Source: Trichomonas vaginalis G3
Taxonomy: Eukaryota > Parabasalia > Trichomonadida > Trichomonadidae
NCBI RefSeq assembly: GCF_026262505.1
Contig: NC_067208.1
Span: 16,997,962 to 17,061,961, forward strand
Direction: 5' to 3'
Length of the DNA stretch: 64,000 nucleotides
In this document: positions 18,911 to 29,317 of the stretch, piece after piece
How positions within the stretch are numbered: the stretch's first letter is position 1
Layout of the letters: each line of letters begins with the position of its first letter
Translations under genes and position numbers: made by a program
Notes under the pieces: generated by a model
Seen by the model: the letters and a program-made list of their open reading frames with translations, nothing else
Told to the model about the DNA's origin: nothing
Database searches by the model: none

Positions 18911-21363
18911 ACTTTGAATCCATTTTCTATTGGATATATAATTTTTGTCTTTGATAATGAGACACTATTATATCCTGGATGAGCAATATAATAATTTTCG
19001 CCAATTTCTTGCAATTGTTTGCTTTCTGAGTAAATATTGTTAGTGTTTGATATAAACTCATTTCCAATTAAAGGAATCTCTTTGATCATGATATTTGTCT
19101 CGTTATTTGATGAAAATTCGATGTATTGAAATGTTTGTTTTTTGTATTCTTTGATTTTATAAACTTTAGTAACCTGATCTTCTGTATAAAACATCATAGT
19201 TGCTTCCTTAGTCGAAATCATTGATATGCAATGCTTTTTATTTGGCTCTGCCATCATGAAATATTGTTTACCTATTTTATCACTCACCATGTTGAATGTG
19301 TAACAATCATTGTTAAATTTTGAAAAATAATAGCTTATTTTACTATTTACTGCAGTGGTTTGAATGTAAACAATTTTTTTGTTTCTTAGATTTTGTTTTA
19401 ATAAATTTTTATAAAATTCTTTCAGTGAACTTGTCGATTTGAAGTTAAGAATCATATTTTGATATTTTTTGGGTTTTGATAATAGAATTACAAGTTCGTC
19501 ATTTTGAATTTCAATTTCGTTAAATCCTTCTTTTGATTCATGCATTTTTGATTTTGGGAATGTAATGATTTCGAATTGTTTGTTAAAGATTCCGCTTGAG
19601 AATTCTTCAGGATTTGATTCCATTGTCTCAATATTGGCGACACCAACAAGTGAATTGATTTGCCCAGGATTGTTGATACGAAGAGTGACACCTTGTTCGA
19701 TTGAATTAGATCTATAATTCATGTAATTGTCTCCATATTGGGTGAAGTTATCATCTAGAGGATTGATAACATTCCCTTTAATTTTGGAGTATGAAACAAA
19801 GTGCATGCAAATCAAGCCATCTGTCTGTTGAAGATTAACAAAGTATGATTGACTATTACCATTGATGATATACGAATTTTTGCAGCGTTTATCAACTAGA
19901 ATCAATTTGAAATATAAGGTGTGATATCCTGATGAAGATCGAACAATCAATGGTCGCCGAGTATTGTAGACTTCATTTTGATTTATAAAATACTGTTTGT
20001 TAAAGATGATAATTGTAGAATCGAATCCGTATTTCGTGGGGAAGTCAATGATTGTATCTTCTGTGCTAGAAATGTTCAATGAATGTTTGCCAAAACTGGC
20101 AATAAATAGATTCTTCACCTGGACATTAGAGGGGCGTGCAATGATTCCGAACAATCCTGCTGTCAAACCATCTGTTGAAACCCAAGATGATGAAAATTTG
20201 CAACTGTAAACACCAAACTTACCTGAATAGTATTGATTATGTTTACAAACTAATGAAAACTTGGAATGCGAAATATTATAAATTCTGTCATTTCCAATAT
20301 CGATGTATATAGGTTTTTGATTGATATCTCTGATATAAAAAGGGTCATTTACCTCCATGTCAGAACTGTAGTATAATGTATAATCCATCTCATATTTCGA
20401 TGCTAGAATGAGGCAATTTTTTCGATATGAGATATCTGGTGTATGGAAAAATGCTTGATTGCCTGCAGCGTTGACCATAGCACTAATTGTCTGGCACTCG
20501 TCTTTAGTATCCATAACATAAAACTCAAGGGTAACTGACTCGATTGGTTTCAGACCTATATATCTATTGTTATTAAGGGCGAGAAATTCCTCCAGTTTCT
20601 GACCATTCTCATAGAAAACATTCTGCGTGTCAACGAATATCGCATACACTTTTTGACCATCTGGAAATACGATGTATGTGAATAAATTGCTATTAAGTTC
20701 TATTGAGTTGTAACCAAACTCAGCCTTATATTCATTCGGAAGCCATCTTTCTTCGATCACATTTACATCTGTTCGCCAGAAGTCACTGTAAACTGGTTCG
20801 TCACTTATCTTCCCGAAACTTTTAACAGCAACAATTGGGGGTAAATTGCTTTCGTTTTTATCATAGTATAGGTATAAGTTATTCCAATTTATAATTGTTA
20901 AAGTTTCACCTAGAACTTCCTCTCTTGAGTTATAAATGTTAGGGTTCTCGGCAAATACCCTTCCTGGTGTAAACTTGCCCTTGTATATTGTGAAGCTATG
21001 CTTGGAATTAGAACCAAAGAACATGCAATGACGTTTATTGCTTTGAACACCTAGTGGATTAAATAAGATTGATTTTGAAGAATTTCCGTTAATTTGGAAA
21101 TAATCATAAGAATTACAGTCCAATGGAGTTTGCATAACCATCCATCTTAATGTTCCTCCCGTGGATTTTGCAGTTATAATTTGGGGATTAACAAGCATCT
21201 TTGGAATTGGATTATCTGAAGGCATTGTAAATTCATTTTGGTTATAAAAAATGACAACATTATGATGATATCTTGATGCACCATCAAAAGTTATTCTAGT
21301 AAGATGACTTACCCATCTAGAAATCTCTGGATAAAAAGCAAATGTGAGGAGAAAAATGAACAT
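18911..21363 (-). pseudogene. Large secreted/surface-type host protein, 5' part
   Basis: Starts with an ATG at 21363 just behind TCATTA (21365-21370), an initiator-like motif. The first 13 residues (MFIFLLTFAFYPE) are hydrophobic and could be a signal peptide. The rest is beta-rich with recurring phrases QSNKRHCMFFGSN, EPNKKHCISMIST and others spaced by about 130-200 residues, suggesting repeated domains. The gene is interrupted by the hairpin-array transposon at codon 817. Trichomonads have large families of surface and secreted proteins; assignment to a particular one is not supported. Confidence 0.6.
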
Positions 21364-22726
21364 ATAATGAATTATTACTGAAATTATCTAGGTTTAAAAA
21401 TTTAATGGAAAATTTTTCGATATTAGTATTGAATCGAAAGTCGTAATTCTGTTTTTGTTTAGTAAAACTGAAATTTTGTTTAATATTTGTATATTGTTCA
21501 ATGTTGACTTTATTTAAGGGTTTCATTTTGCTAAAATTGTCACTTTTATAGCATATTTGTTTTTGGATGTTTTGCGAAACCAAAAAAACTATGATATACA
21601 ATGTGTGTGTAAAGAAAATACTTTATTTACTAGTTAAAAAATCATTTGGTATTGATCAAGTTATTTTTTCTGGATAAGATATTATATGGATAATTGGATA
21701 GAAAATACAATTATATAATCTTGTACCTGGTTTAATTAAGCTAATTGTCATCAGAAACTTGTAATTTTTATGAATTTCAGATTTTCTTTTCATTACTGCT
21801 TTTCTTAATAGGTCAAGTTCTTATTTACGTTATAAAGTATGATATTTACAAATATCAAGTTATCATGTTTTTTGAGAAATTATGAGAAACAAACAAAAAT
21901 GAAAAAGATAGGAATAGCAATGAATAGTGATGTGGGTATAGAAAATGTAAGAGATATGAATGCAAAGCAATCAGTATTTAGGATATTGACCATAGATTTC
22001 GAAAAAAAAATGCTGCATATTGAGCGAAAACTATGATTATATTATAAGGCTGTCATTTAAAGCATAATGAAACTATTCCCTTTTCATTTTAATCGAATAA
22101 GATAGTAAAGATTTTTGAATTAGCTAGAAACTGATGAGATGTTTTCACAAATCAGATTTTTAATCTCTATAATGCATAATTCACTCAATATCTCAATTTT
22201 GATATTGCGAGATATTTTTGCTATCGGTTTCGCAATTTTGACACAATAGCAAGAGGGTTCTATAAGCATTATTATCAACGTAGAATCTGAATATCATATC
22301 AGAAAATGTCGCAAATCTGACATTTACCCGACCAAATAGCAAAAATAATTGAATACTTTTCGCAAAAACTTTAAAAATCGATAAAAATATGAAATATAGA
22401 TATTAAAGAGACTTTTTATATAATATTCATAAAGATTTTCCAAAAATATGATACCGCAAAATTAAAAAAGTGACGTCTTGAGTGGAGTCAAAGGTCGAAA
22501 TTGCTAGCTAAATGTTTTTTAGCGAAATTGCGTATTGTACGTTTTTTTCGCAAAACGAAACCCTTACTTTATTAATTATCCAGTATTTTTATCAACGAAT
22601 TTTGACGACTTTTGTAGTAGTAGTAGAAGCATTGAAAAAAAAAATGAACAAATAAATTATAATATTTTATTAAAAAAACAAAAGATAAATATATATATAT
22701 AAAACAAAAGAACAAATATAAAAATA
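21364..22726. other. Intergenic region upstream of two host genes
   Basis: AT-rich. A short open frame at 21839-22036 has no protein-like features. AATAAATTATAATATTTTATT near 22645-22670 lies just downstream of the large minus-strand gene, where polyadenylation would be expected. Confidence 0.6.
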
Positions 22727-25700
22727 TTAACAAAATCCAGTTAAACTCTTCAAACTAGATGAAGCCTTTGATATTCTTCTAGACTTATCCTCATCGAATT
22801 CTACGAAATTCTTGATGTCAACGAGCCAGTCAACCTGTTTCTTTCCTTGGTCAGACATGATCAAATCATCATCCAAAATCGTGTCAGGAACATTTAACTT
22901 CACAAAAATGTTTTCTGATGTCGAAGTAGTGCTCTGAGACATTCTCGCGCTTATTCCTTTGATGAATGTCATCGAGGCCTCCTTCATGATCTTCACCCAC
23001 TTCTCAACCTTCTTGAACTGATTAACTTGCACTTCTGTGGTGCTTTTTATTGCGCAAACCATTTTACTTTGTGTTGAGAAAGGCAAAATCGATGATTTGG
23101 AGTCTTTCGACAGCAAGTTCGATGCAGAATCCAAGTGTTCGCAGTTAGTTAATGTAACTGTTTGGTCGTGTTCCTCAAACAAGTGGCCAAGTTTCTGGAT
23201 AAGCTCTGTAGAAGCGTCAATCCATTTAATTTGTCCCCTGGCGACGTTGTTTGGTATATCTGGGTCGATCTTGGAGATCATGCATATGAAATCAACGGCT
23301 TCTTGCATGGTTGTGAGTTTCTCAAGTGCGGAATTAAATATTACATTTAATGCTTGCTTATTTAGTTCCGAACTGAGCTGTTCCTTGACGCTTTCTGAGA
23401 TATGGCTCTCTTTAGATGCCAATTTCTCATGAGTTTCCAAGGAAGAAGACTCCATTTGTTTCGGATCGAGGTGTTTCGTGACTTTGAGGAAGTCTTGGAG
23501 CTGGCCACGCTCGGAAATATAGTTCTGAAGCAGTTTCGAGGCAACAACAAAGATTCTTCGCTTCAAATCTGTTGATGCGTTTGTAACCATCAAAGCGAAG
23601 TGTCCGATTGCGAGATCTCGCTCTTTGAAGTTGGATTTCTTGATGAGATCATCGATTTCTTCGTCTTTGTGGTGTTTCAAAACGATCATAACGAAATCAT
23701 AATCTTTTGTATGTTCGTTCTTCAAGAAATTCTCGAAATCTTTCATGGCTTTGCTGTCTGACTCGAGTTCATTGAAAATTGGTCGGATTGCATTTAAGGC
23801 TAATTCAGAAATGTGTTCATTGAAAATTGGCACTTTTTCTTTTTCCATACATTTCATGAAAAGTGGAAGCATTGAGTCGAAATAAGCATCTACGGCCACA
23901 ACGAAGTCGAAATAGACTGAGAGATATTTGAAAGCGAAATCTCTGTCTAAGTCGAAGTGGTTGTTAAAGAGTTTGAACGTTTCGTTGATGAAATCGTAAG
24001 TTGCTTTGTCAACATCAGTAATTTCTTGAAGGAAATGGGAGACTGACCGGCAAATACCATAAAACAAGTCTGTTGGATTGGTATTAGGGTACTTTGTCTG
24101 TATTTCATTCAAAATTACTAAAGATGTATAAGCATTTCTCAACAATTTCGAGCCAACAACCCATCTGGTAGCTTCCATAGCCCATTCCTCGATCTGCCGT
24201 TGCTTGTTATCCATCTCCATCTTCTTAATAATGATAGAAACAACTTTTCTCAATTTATCGCCTGAAAGTGTCCTCCGAGAAAACGTGAATTTGTACTCCT
24301 TACATATCCTCTTGAACAGCGATTGCGCTTGGCTCGAGTGGAAAAGCAGAGCATACTGAATTATGACTGGCATATGGGGCTGGCACTTGTCTGGGTAGTT
24401 TTTGACGGCCTTGGCGAGTACCTGAACATACCAGTTATCATCATCGTAGTTTAAATTGCGTTGGTAAGTTACATATGCGTAATAAGAAAATTTACAGCGC
24501 TGAACTAAGAAAGCGATGAGTTCGTCTTGCAGATATAGCTTCGGGAGTAACTGCATGAACATATTCTTCTTCAATTCTGGGTCTTTGAACACGTCATTAT
24601 CTGCTAAATAATAAATAATTGATTCTCTGTGATCTCCTGATCTGAGAAGGCATCTCCAGAGTTTTACGATATATTCGAACTGTCTTTTCATCTTTTTGGT
24701 TACTTCTGTCAGCAAATCTAAGAATTTTGCCGGAGACATTCGATTTACAACGATCATGTTGTTCGGAATGCAGCTTGTTGAGTTGGGAAGGAGTCTAAAC
24801 TGTTTAATCCATGGTTTGAGCACGATAACTAAGTATTTAGTGTTTCCTGGGAAGTTATCTTTAATCATCAGTTGTAAACCCTTCTGAACAATGGATTCTG
24901 CCTTCTTCAGGAAGTATTTAGGCAATAAATCGATGATTACATCATCAGAAACGTCGTTTTTCTCCTCATTTTGTTGAATTTCTTTTTGAAATGCGGTCAA
25001 AAGCTTCTTAGAGAAGACTTTTAAGTATAATTTCGCGAGATTAGTAAGGAAGTCAGGTGCAATGAGGTTGTTGACCTTGACTTTGTACATTCCAAGCAAA
25101 AATAAAATATCAATTTTTTTGAAAATGAATTCAAAGTAAGGATCGCTAGCGAAATTGTCATTGTCTTCAGATACAGCGAGAACTTTACGGCACAAAGCTG
25201 AGAAATAGTAATCACTCAAGTCAGTTTCTTCATAAGATGCGTGGACATAATGATCAAAGAACTGGGAAACGTTGTTTTCGACAATATGCTGCAAGACCTT
25301 GAAGTCATGCTCTTCGGCCCATATCATTTGTTTGAAGATATGATCTTGGATATTAATTCCTTTGAAAGGAGGAAGCTTAACCAGGGCTATTAGAGCCTGC
25401 GACGAGTATAGTTTGAGTTTCTCCGATGATGTGTTACTCAAAATCGACGTTAAAAGCTCTAAAACCCGTAATTTTCGGTCAGCATTCCAAATTTCTTCAT
25501 TTATCTTCTTGTCATCTGTATCTAGCCAGAAGTAAAGGATTGTTAGATAGCAGAGCATGAAGTTCTGGTTGTTGAGAAGTTGGTTTTGACTGGTTTGGTT
25601 CAATAATAAATTTTCAATTTTTGTAAGTATGGTTAGAACGTTATCTAGGACAAGCAATCTGATATCATCGATTTCTTCGATCGTTCTGAGCAGTATGCTT

Positions 25701-28117
25701 GAGATCTTGGCCACTTGGACAATGTATTTATCAGAAAATTTGCATAATTGCTGGAAAATGTTAGGAATGATCTTTGTATGGGAGTGTTTCAACACATAGA
25801 AGTATTGCTCCATATGATCAATGTCTTTGAAAACAATTCTTTGGATATCTGCAAAATTTTCATTTTTCGAACAAGAACTCAACATAATGACTAACAAACC
25901 AACGGAGAAGTGATGGTACTCGTTGAGATTGAAGTCGGCTACGAATTTCTTCAATCTGGAGTATAGAACCGACTCAGCGAAATATCTTCCAAATTCTGCT
26001 AAGAAATAGAGCCATGGATTCTGGTATGGACTTAAAAGGGCATCCTTAAGATGTAATTCAAGTTCTTGGTATTCTTGTGTTCCTGGACGTTCAGGAAATT
26101 GAGAGAGTAAAATTGAATGTTTTACATTGGATTCAATGGTTGACGTATCGGTTTCAATGTGAGTCATAATTCCTTCATTTCTACGGAGTTTATTAACGAT
26201 ATTGAGCAAATTGTAAGCTTTGTCACGAACTTCTGGGTGCTCGCTTGCCAAACTAATGAATGCTGTGAATTCTAACTGGTAAGCGAGTTCATGAAAATTC
26301 GTATCGTTTTCTTTTGGCTCTTGGCCATCAGCCGCGTAGCACAAAAGGTGTAAACATACCCATACAATCTCGGGAGCTGCTTTAAATGTAACTATTTCAG
26401 CGACATGTTTACAAAGATCGACATAAAGGTCAGGAATGTCAAGATTTTCTTCTACGATACGCGTGGCTGGTATAGATATATTACTGTTACCGCAAGCTGC
26501 AAGTTCAATGAGTAATGTGACCCAATCTGAGATTTTTCCACTACTATTTATGATGTAAGGTATGATATCCATCATTTCGCTATCAGCATCATCGATTACT
26601 TCACCTTTAGTGTCGTTCTTCAGCTTCATTGTTAAAGGACCAGGTTCTACGTTCCATCTTTGGAACAAAACATCAACGGCTCGCCTGGCCGTGTCTACAG
26701 AATCATATTTGAGCTCAATACCGTACCCTTTGTACTTCAAAACGCTGACTCTCAGCTTCATATAGACAACATCAGCGATTTCTTTGTTGAAACTCTTCAG
26801 ATACTGCGAATCTTGGCTTTTCAGCTGTCTGTAATGATCGTTTATGATAGGAACTATACGTAAAAAGTAAGTTAATTTTTCTGAATCTTGTTCTGAAGCT
26901 TTTAGGATTGGTTTTGTGACCAATTCGTTAAACAGTTTGAAATTACGTTGCGTTAAAATGATAATCATGTGTCTAATTTGAGAAATTGCCGTATTAAAAT
27001 ATTTTGAACCGAAAATAAACTCCATGAACTTCTTTGTTAAGTATTCGTCCTGCTCAGACTTATCTGCATTAACTGTTGGGTTCGTTTCTGCAGGAATATT
27101 GCCCCAAACCTGTAATTCCGGATCATAATCTTTTCCGACAAGGAGTAAATAGAAAGTTCGTATGACAACTTTGAAGCCTTCGAGCTCATTGTAAAGTTTA
27201 AATACGTAATCTTCGAAGAATTTGCAGATTTCGCTGAATTGTTTATCTTGTTGGAATAATAAGCAGCAATAAAGCTCGATTGCACCGTATTTGAGGTTTG
27301 GATTTTCTAAATTTGCGTTTGCAATCTGTTGATACTTCTTAATTATCTCAGGTTGGCCATCTAAAGTTAATAAAAGCGTAGAAACAGCTGCTAGCATCCT
27401 AGAAGTCAAAGATTTCTTCTTTCTACCTCTATCTATGTAGTCGAAAAGGATTTCTATGAGGTCTATCGCACTAGTTTGGTTGCATTTGAGATTTACGTAT
27501 TGAAGAAGGATAAAATAGTTCTCGGGCTTGTTAACCATCATTTTGGAGAACGAATCAATGATTAAATTTAGGTTTTGTTTCGACATAATGGACATAATTA
27601 AAGACCATTGGGGAAATAAAGCTTGTAGAAGGTATATATTGTTTGTACCTTGTTGTGTTGAGAATGCACATACTCTGTAGGCTGCTTGGATCATGACACT
27701 ATGCGATGCTTCCCTAGAATCTAATTTAAAAATTTGATGAACGAGGTCTGTGTAGAATATTATTTGAAATAACTTAATGAACTCGACGTGGTTTGGATTT
27801 GTCTTTTCATATTCAACGAGATTGTCAAGAATTTGCTTGAAAATTTTGGTTTTTCCGATTTGAAAAACTTGAAGTAAGCTCGTGCAAAGATATTGAAGAA
27901 TAATTGGTGTATCAAAAATGGCTATCTGCGATAATGATGATATAATATCTTTATAATATTGATTTTGCCGCGGAAATTCTTCTAAAATTCCACCAAGTGA
28001 TTCTTTTTTTAAGTTATTAAACTCTTCACGTAAAACAGGCCGAAATTGTTCTAAAGTCCTCGAAAGAACTGTACTGAAAAACAAATTGGCAGAGTTCATG
28101 TTTGAATAATTGTTCAT
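22727..28117 (-). CDS. Giant alpha-solenoid protein, possibly Furry/MOR2-like
   Basis: An uninterrupted frame of 1796 residues, intronless. It is almost wholly helical with HEAT/ARM-like pairs throughout and no transmembrane segment, catalytic motif or signal peptide; the last 150 residues are polar. Length, the solenoid layout and a segment with WAMEATRWVVGSKLLRNAY followed by TSLVILNEI recall the C-terminal region of Furry/MOR2/Tao3 scaffolds, which work with NDR kinases in cell-shape control. This is a weak resemblance; other large HEAT proteins are possible. The minus-strand ATG at 28117 lies 23 bases behind a TCACTTTTT initiator, a spacing usual in Trichomonas. Confidence 0.7.
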   Translation of the reverse strand: MNNYSNMNSANLFFSTVLSRTLEQFRPVLREEFNNLKKESLGGILEEFPRQNQYYKDIISSLSQIAIFDTPIILQYLCTSLLQVFQIGKTKIFKQILDNLVEYEKTNPNHVEFIKLFQIIFYTDLVHQIFKLDSREASHSVMIQAAYRVCAFSTQQGTNNIYLLQALFPQWSLIMSIMSKQNLNLIIDSFSKMMVNKPENYFILLQYVNLKCNQTSAIDLIEILFDYIDRGRKKKSLTSRMLAAVSTLLLTLDGQPEIIKKYQQIANANLENPNLKYGAIELYCCLLFQQDKQFSEICKFFEDYVFKLYNELEGFKVVIRTFYLLLVGKDYDPELQVWGNIPAETNPTVNADKSEQDEYLTKKFMEFIFGSKYFNTAISQIRHMIIILTQRNFKLFNELVTKPILKASEQDSEKLTYFLRIVPIINDHYRQLKSQDSQYLKSFNKEIADVVYMKLRVSVLKYKGYGIELKYDSVDTARRAVDVLFQRWNVEPGPLTMKLKNDTKGEVIDDADSEMMDIIPYIINSSGKISDWVTLLIELAACGNSNISIPATRIVEENLDIPDLYVDLCKHVAEIVTFKAAPEIVWVCLHLLCYAADGQEPKENDTNFHELAYQLEFTAFISLASEHPEVRDKAYNLLNIVNKLRRNEGIMTHIETDTSTIESNVKHSILLSQFPERPGTQEYQELELHLKDALLSPYQNPWLYFLAEFGRYFAESVLYSRLKKFVADFNLNEYHHFSVGLLVIMLSSCSKNENFADIQRIVFKDIDHMEQYFYVLKHSHTKIIPNIFQQLCKFSDKYIVQVAKISSILLRTIEEIDDIRLLVLDNVLTILTKIENLLLNQTSQNQLLNNQNFMLCYLTILYFWLDTDDKKINEEIWNADRKLRVLELLTSILSNTSSEKLKLYSSQALIALVKLPPFKGINIQDHIFKQMIWAEEHDFKVLQHIVENNVSQFFDHYVHASYEETDLSDYYFSALCRKVLAVSEDNDNFASDPYFEFIFKKIDILFLLGMYKVKVNNLIAPDFLTNLAKLYLKVFSKKLLTAFQKEIQQNEEKNDVSDDVIIDLLPKYFLKKAESIVQKGLQLMIKDNFPGNTKYLVIVLKPWIKQFRLLPNSTSCIPNNMIVVNRMSPAKFLDLLTEVTKKMKRQFEYIVKLWRCLLRSGDHRESIIYYLADNDVFKDPELKKNMFMQLLPKLYLQDELIAFLVQRCKFSYYAYVTYQRNLNYDDDNWYVQVLAKAVKNYPDKCQPHMPVIIQYALLFHSSQAQSLFKRICKEYKFTFSRRTLSGDKLRKVVSIIIKKMEMDNKQRQIEEWAMEATRWVVGSKLLRNAYTSLVILNEIQTKYPNTNPTDLFYGICRSVSHFLQEITDVDKATYDFINETFKLFNNHFDLDRDFAFKYLSVYFDFVVAVDAYFDSMLPLFMKCMEKEKVPIFNEHISELALNAIRPIFNELESDSKAMKDFENFLKNEHTKDYDFVMIVLKHHKDEEIDDLIKKSNFKERDLAIGHFALMVTNASTDLKRRIFVVASKLLQNYISERGQLQDFLKVTKHLDPKQMESSSLETHEKLASKESHISESVKEQLSSELNKQALNVIFNSALEKLTTMQEAVDFICMISKIDPDIPNNVARGQIKWIDASTELIQKLGHLFEEHDQTVTLTNCEHLDSASNLLSKDSKSSILPFSTQSKMVCAIKSTTEVQVNQFKKVEKWVKIMKEASMTFIKGISARMSQSTTSTSENIFVKLNVPDTILDDDLIMSDQGKKQVDWLVDIKNFVEFDEDKSRRISKASSSLKSLTGFC

Positions 28118-28133
28118 AATAAAAAATTGTTCT

Positions 28134-28142
28134 AAAAAGTGA
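28134..28142 (-). promoter_or_regulatory. Trichomonad initiator (Inr) for the solenoid gene
   Basis: TCACTTTTT on the minus strand fits the T. vaginalis initiator TCA(+1)YTW; the A would be 23 bases before the ATG. Confidence 0.6.
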
Positions 28143-28469
28143 CAAAGATTTTGATACCAAAAGACTAGATCATCAAAATAATATTTAAATATTTATGCAC
28201 ATCTTGAATATCTATTAAAAATCAAATAAAATTATGTTTTAATTAAAATTTCAAACAATTGCTGTGATATGTACAATTTAGAGCATCTGTATGCTTACTA
28301 ATAAAAACAGATAATCATATAAGTTCAGTAAGATCCTTTCAAACTTTGAATATGTACTAAATCTTTTTGAATTATGACAATAATTCAAAAATATCTTAAA
28401 TACAAGCAATCATATCAAAAATTATTGAGAATACATATTATTCGAATCCATTTTTCAACATTTTTTTCA

Positions 28470-28808
28470 ATGAGTGTTCAAAATGTTTTTGGCTATGTTA
28501 CTGGGTGGGTTCAAAATGTTATGTTCCGTCAAACTTTGATGCGTGCAGCCATCAAAAGAGGAATTATCGCAGGTGCAACTAATAATAAAAATGATCATTA
28601 TCGAGTTGATTTCTCAATGAAAGGACCAGAGCCAAAAATTAACGAACTACTTAATGAGATAAAATCAGGAAAAGTCCTAAACTCTTGGGGCGCAAGAGCT
28701 TTAGATGTCAAAATTACTGATTCTGGTAAAGATCCGCTTGAGCATAAAGTTAATACCACTACTGTTGACACATTTAACTGGGACAAAGATGTTGAGTTTT
28801 ATTTATAA
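28470..28808 (+). CDS. Acylphosphatase
   Basis: A protein of 112 residues from the ATG at 28470; the frame is open further up, but homology begins here. It has both acylphosphatase signatures: GYVTGWVQNVMFR (the conserved Arg binds the phosphate) and a GATNNKNDHYRVDFSMKG block containing the catalytic Asn. The family hydrolyses acyl phosphates and is a small cytosolic alpha/beta fold of about 90-110 residues, so the length fits. The usual G-V after VQ is replaced by N-V. It stands alone, divergent from the solenoid gene with about 350 bp between them. Confidence 0.85.
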   Translation: MSVQNVFGYVTGWVQNVMFRQTLMRAAIKRGIIAGATNNKNDHYRVDFSMKGPEPKINELLNEIKSGKVLNSWGARALDVKITDSGKDPLEHKVNTTTVDTFNWDKDVEFYL

Positions 28809-29317
28809 AAATATGTTTTGTATTATTAAAATATGTTATTGTACAGAATGATATGTTCAAATATATTTTAAATTAAATAAATCTAATATATGAACTTATT
28901 TCCAACACGAATTCTCATATTTAATCAATAATTAAAAGTTAATTTGTTCCATATATCATTTAACTATATCACAAGCATTTCAACGGCTATGTGCGATAAT
29001 TGGATGCTACAAGTTTATATATTCTCAACAGATATACTTTCTGATTTAGTTATCATGCATTCATATGATAACTAAATGGAATTATCTATGGAATGGAATT
29101 GCAAAGAATTCATTTTCATTACAGAATTAATCACAGCTTCATATTGACTAATCGAACAATGTAAATTATTGGATATATCAGTGAAATAAGATTATTTGAA
29201 TTAGATATGATACTACTCTTGGTATTTTTGATCAACAAAAGCTTAAATGAAAAATTTTTCTTGACTTTCGAGACTTGTCAATTTTTCGACTTTCCATTCA
29301 ATTTTTTTAATATACAA
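28809..29317. other. Intergenic stretch
   Basis: AT-rich; no supported gene or structured element seen. Confidence 0.6.

Noticed and set aside
21839-22036. 65-codon open frame in the intergenic region
   Set aside because: Lys/Met/Ile-rich composition expected by chance in AT-rich DNA; no motif and no upstream initiator.
23037-27285. Several open frames of 60-131 codons overlapping the solenoid gene
   Set aside because: They lie in other frames of a 1796-codon gene and show no protein-like features.
29207-29317. Upstream extension of the ankyrin gene start (37 residues)
   Set aside because: Family members begin at the MEKN-type start; the extension is Phe/Leu-rich chance translation and the AT-rich leader precedes 29318.
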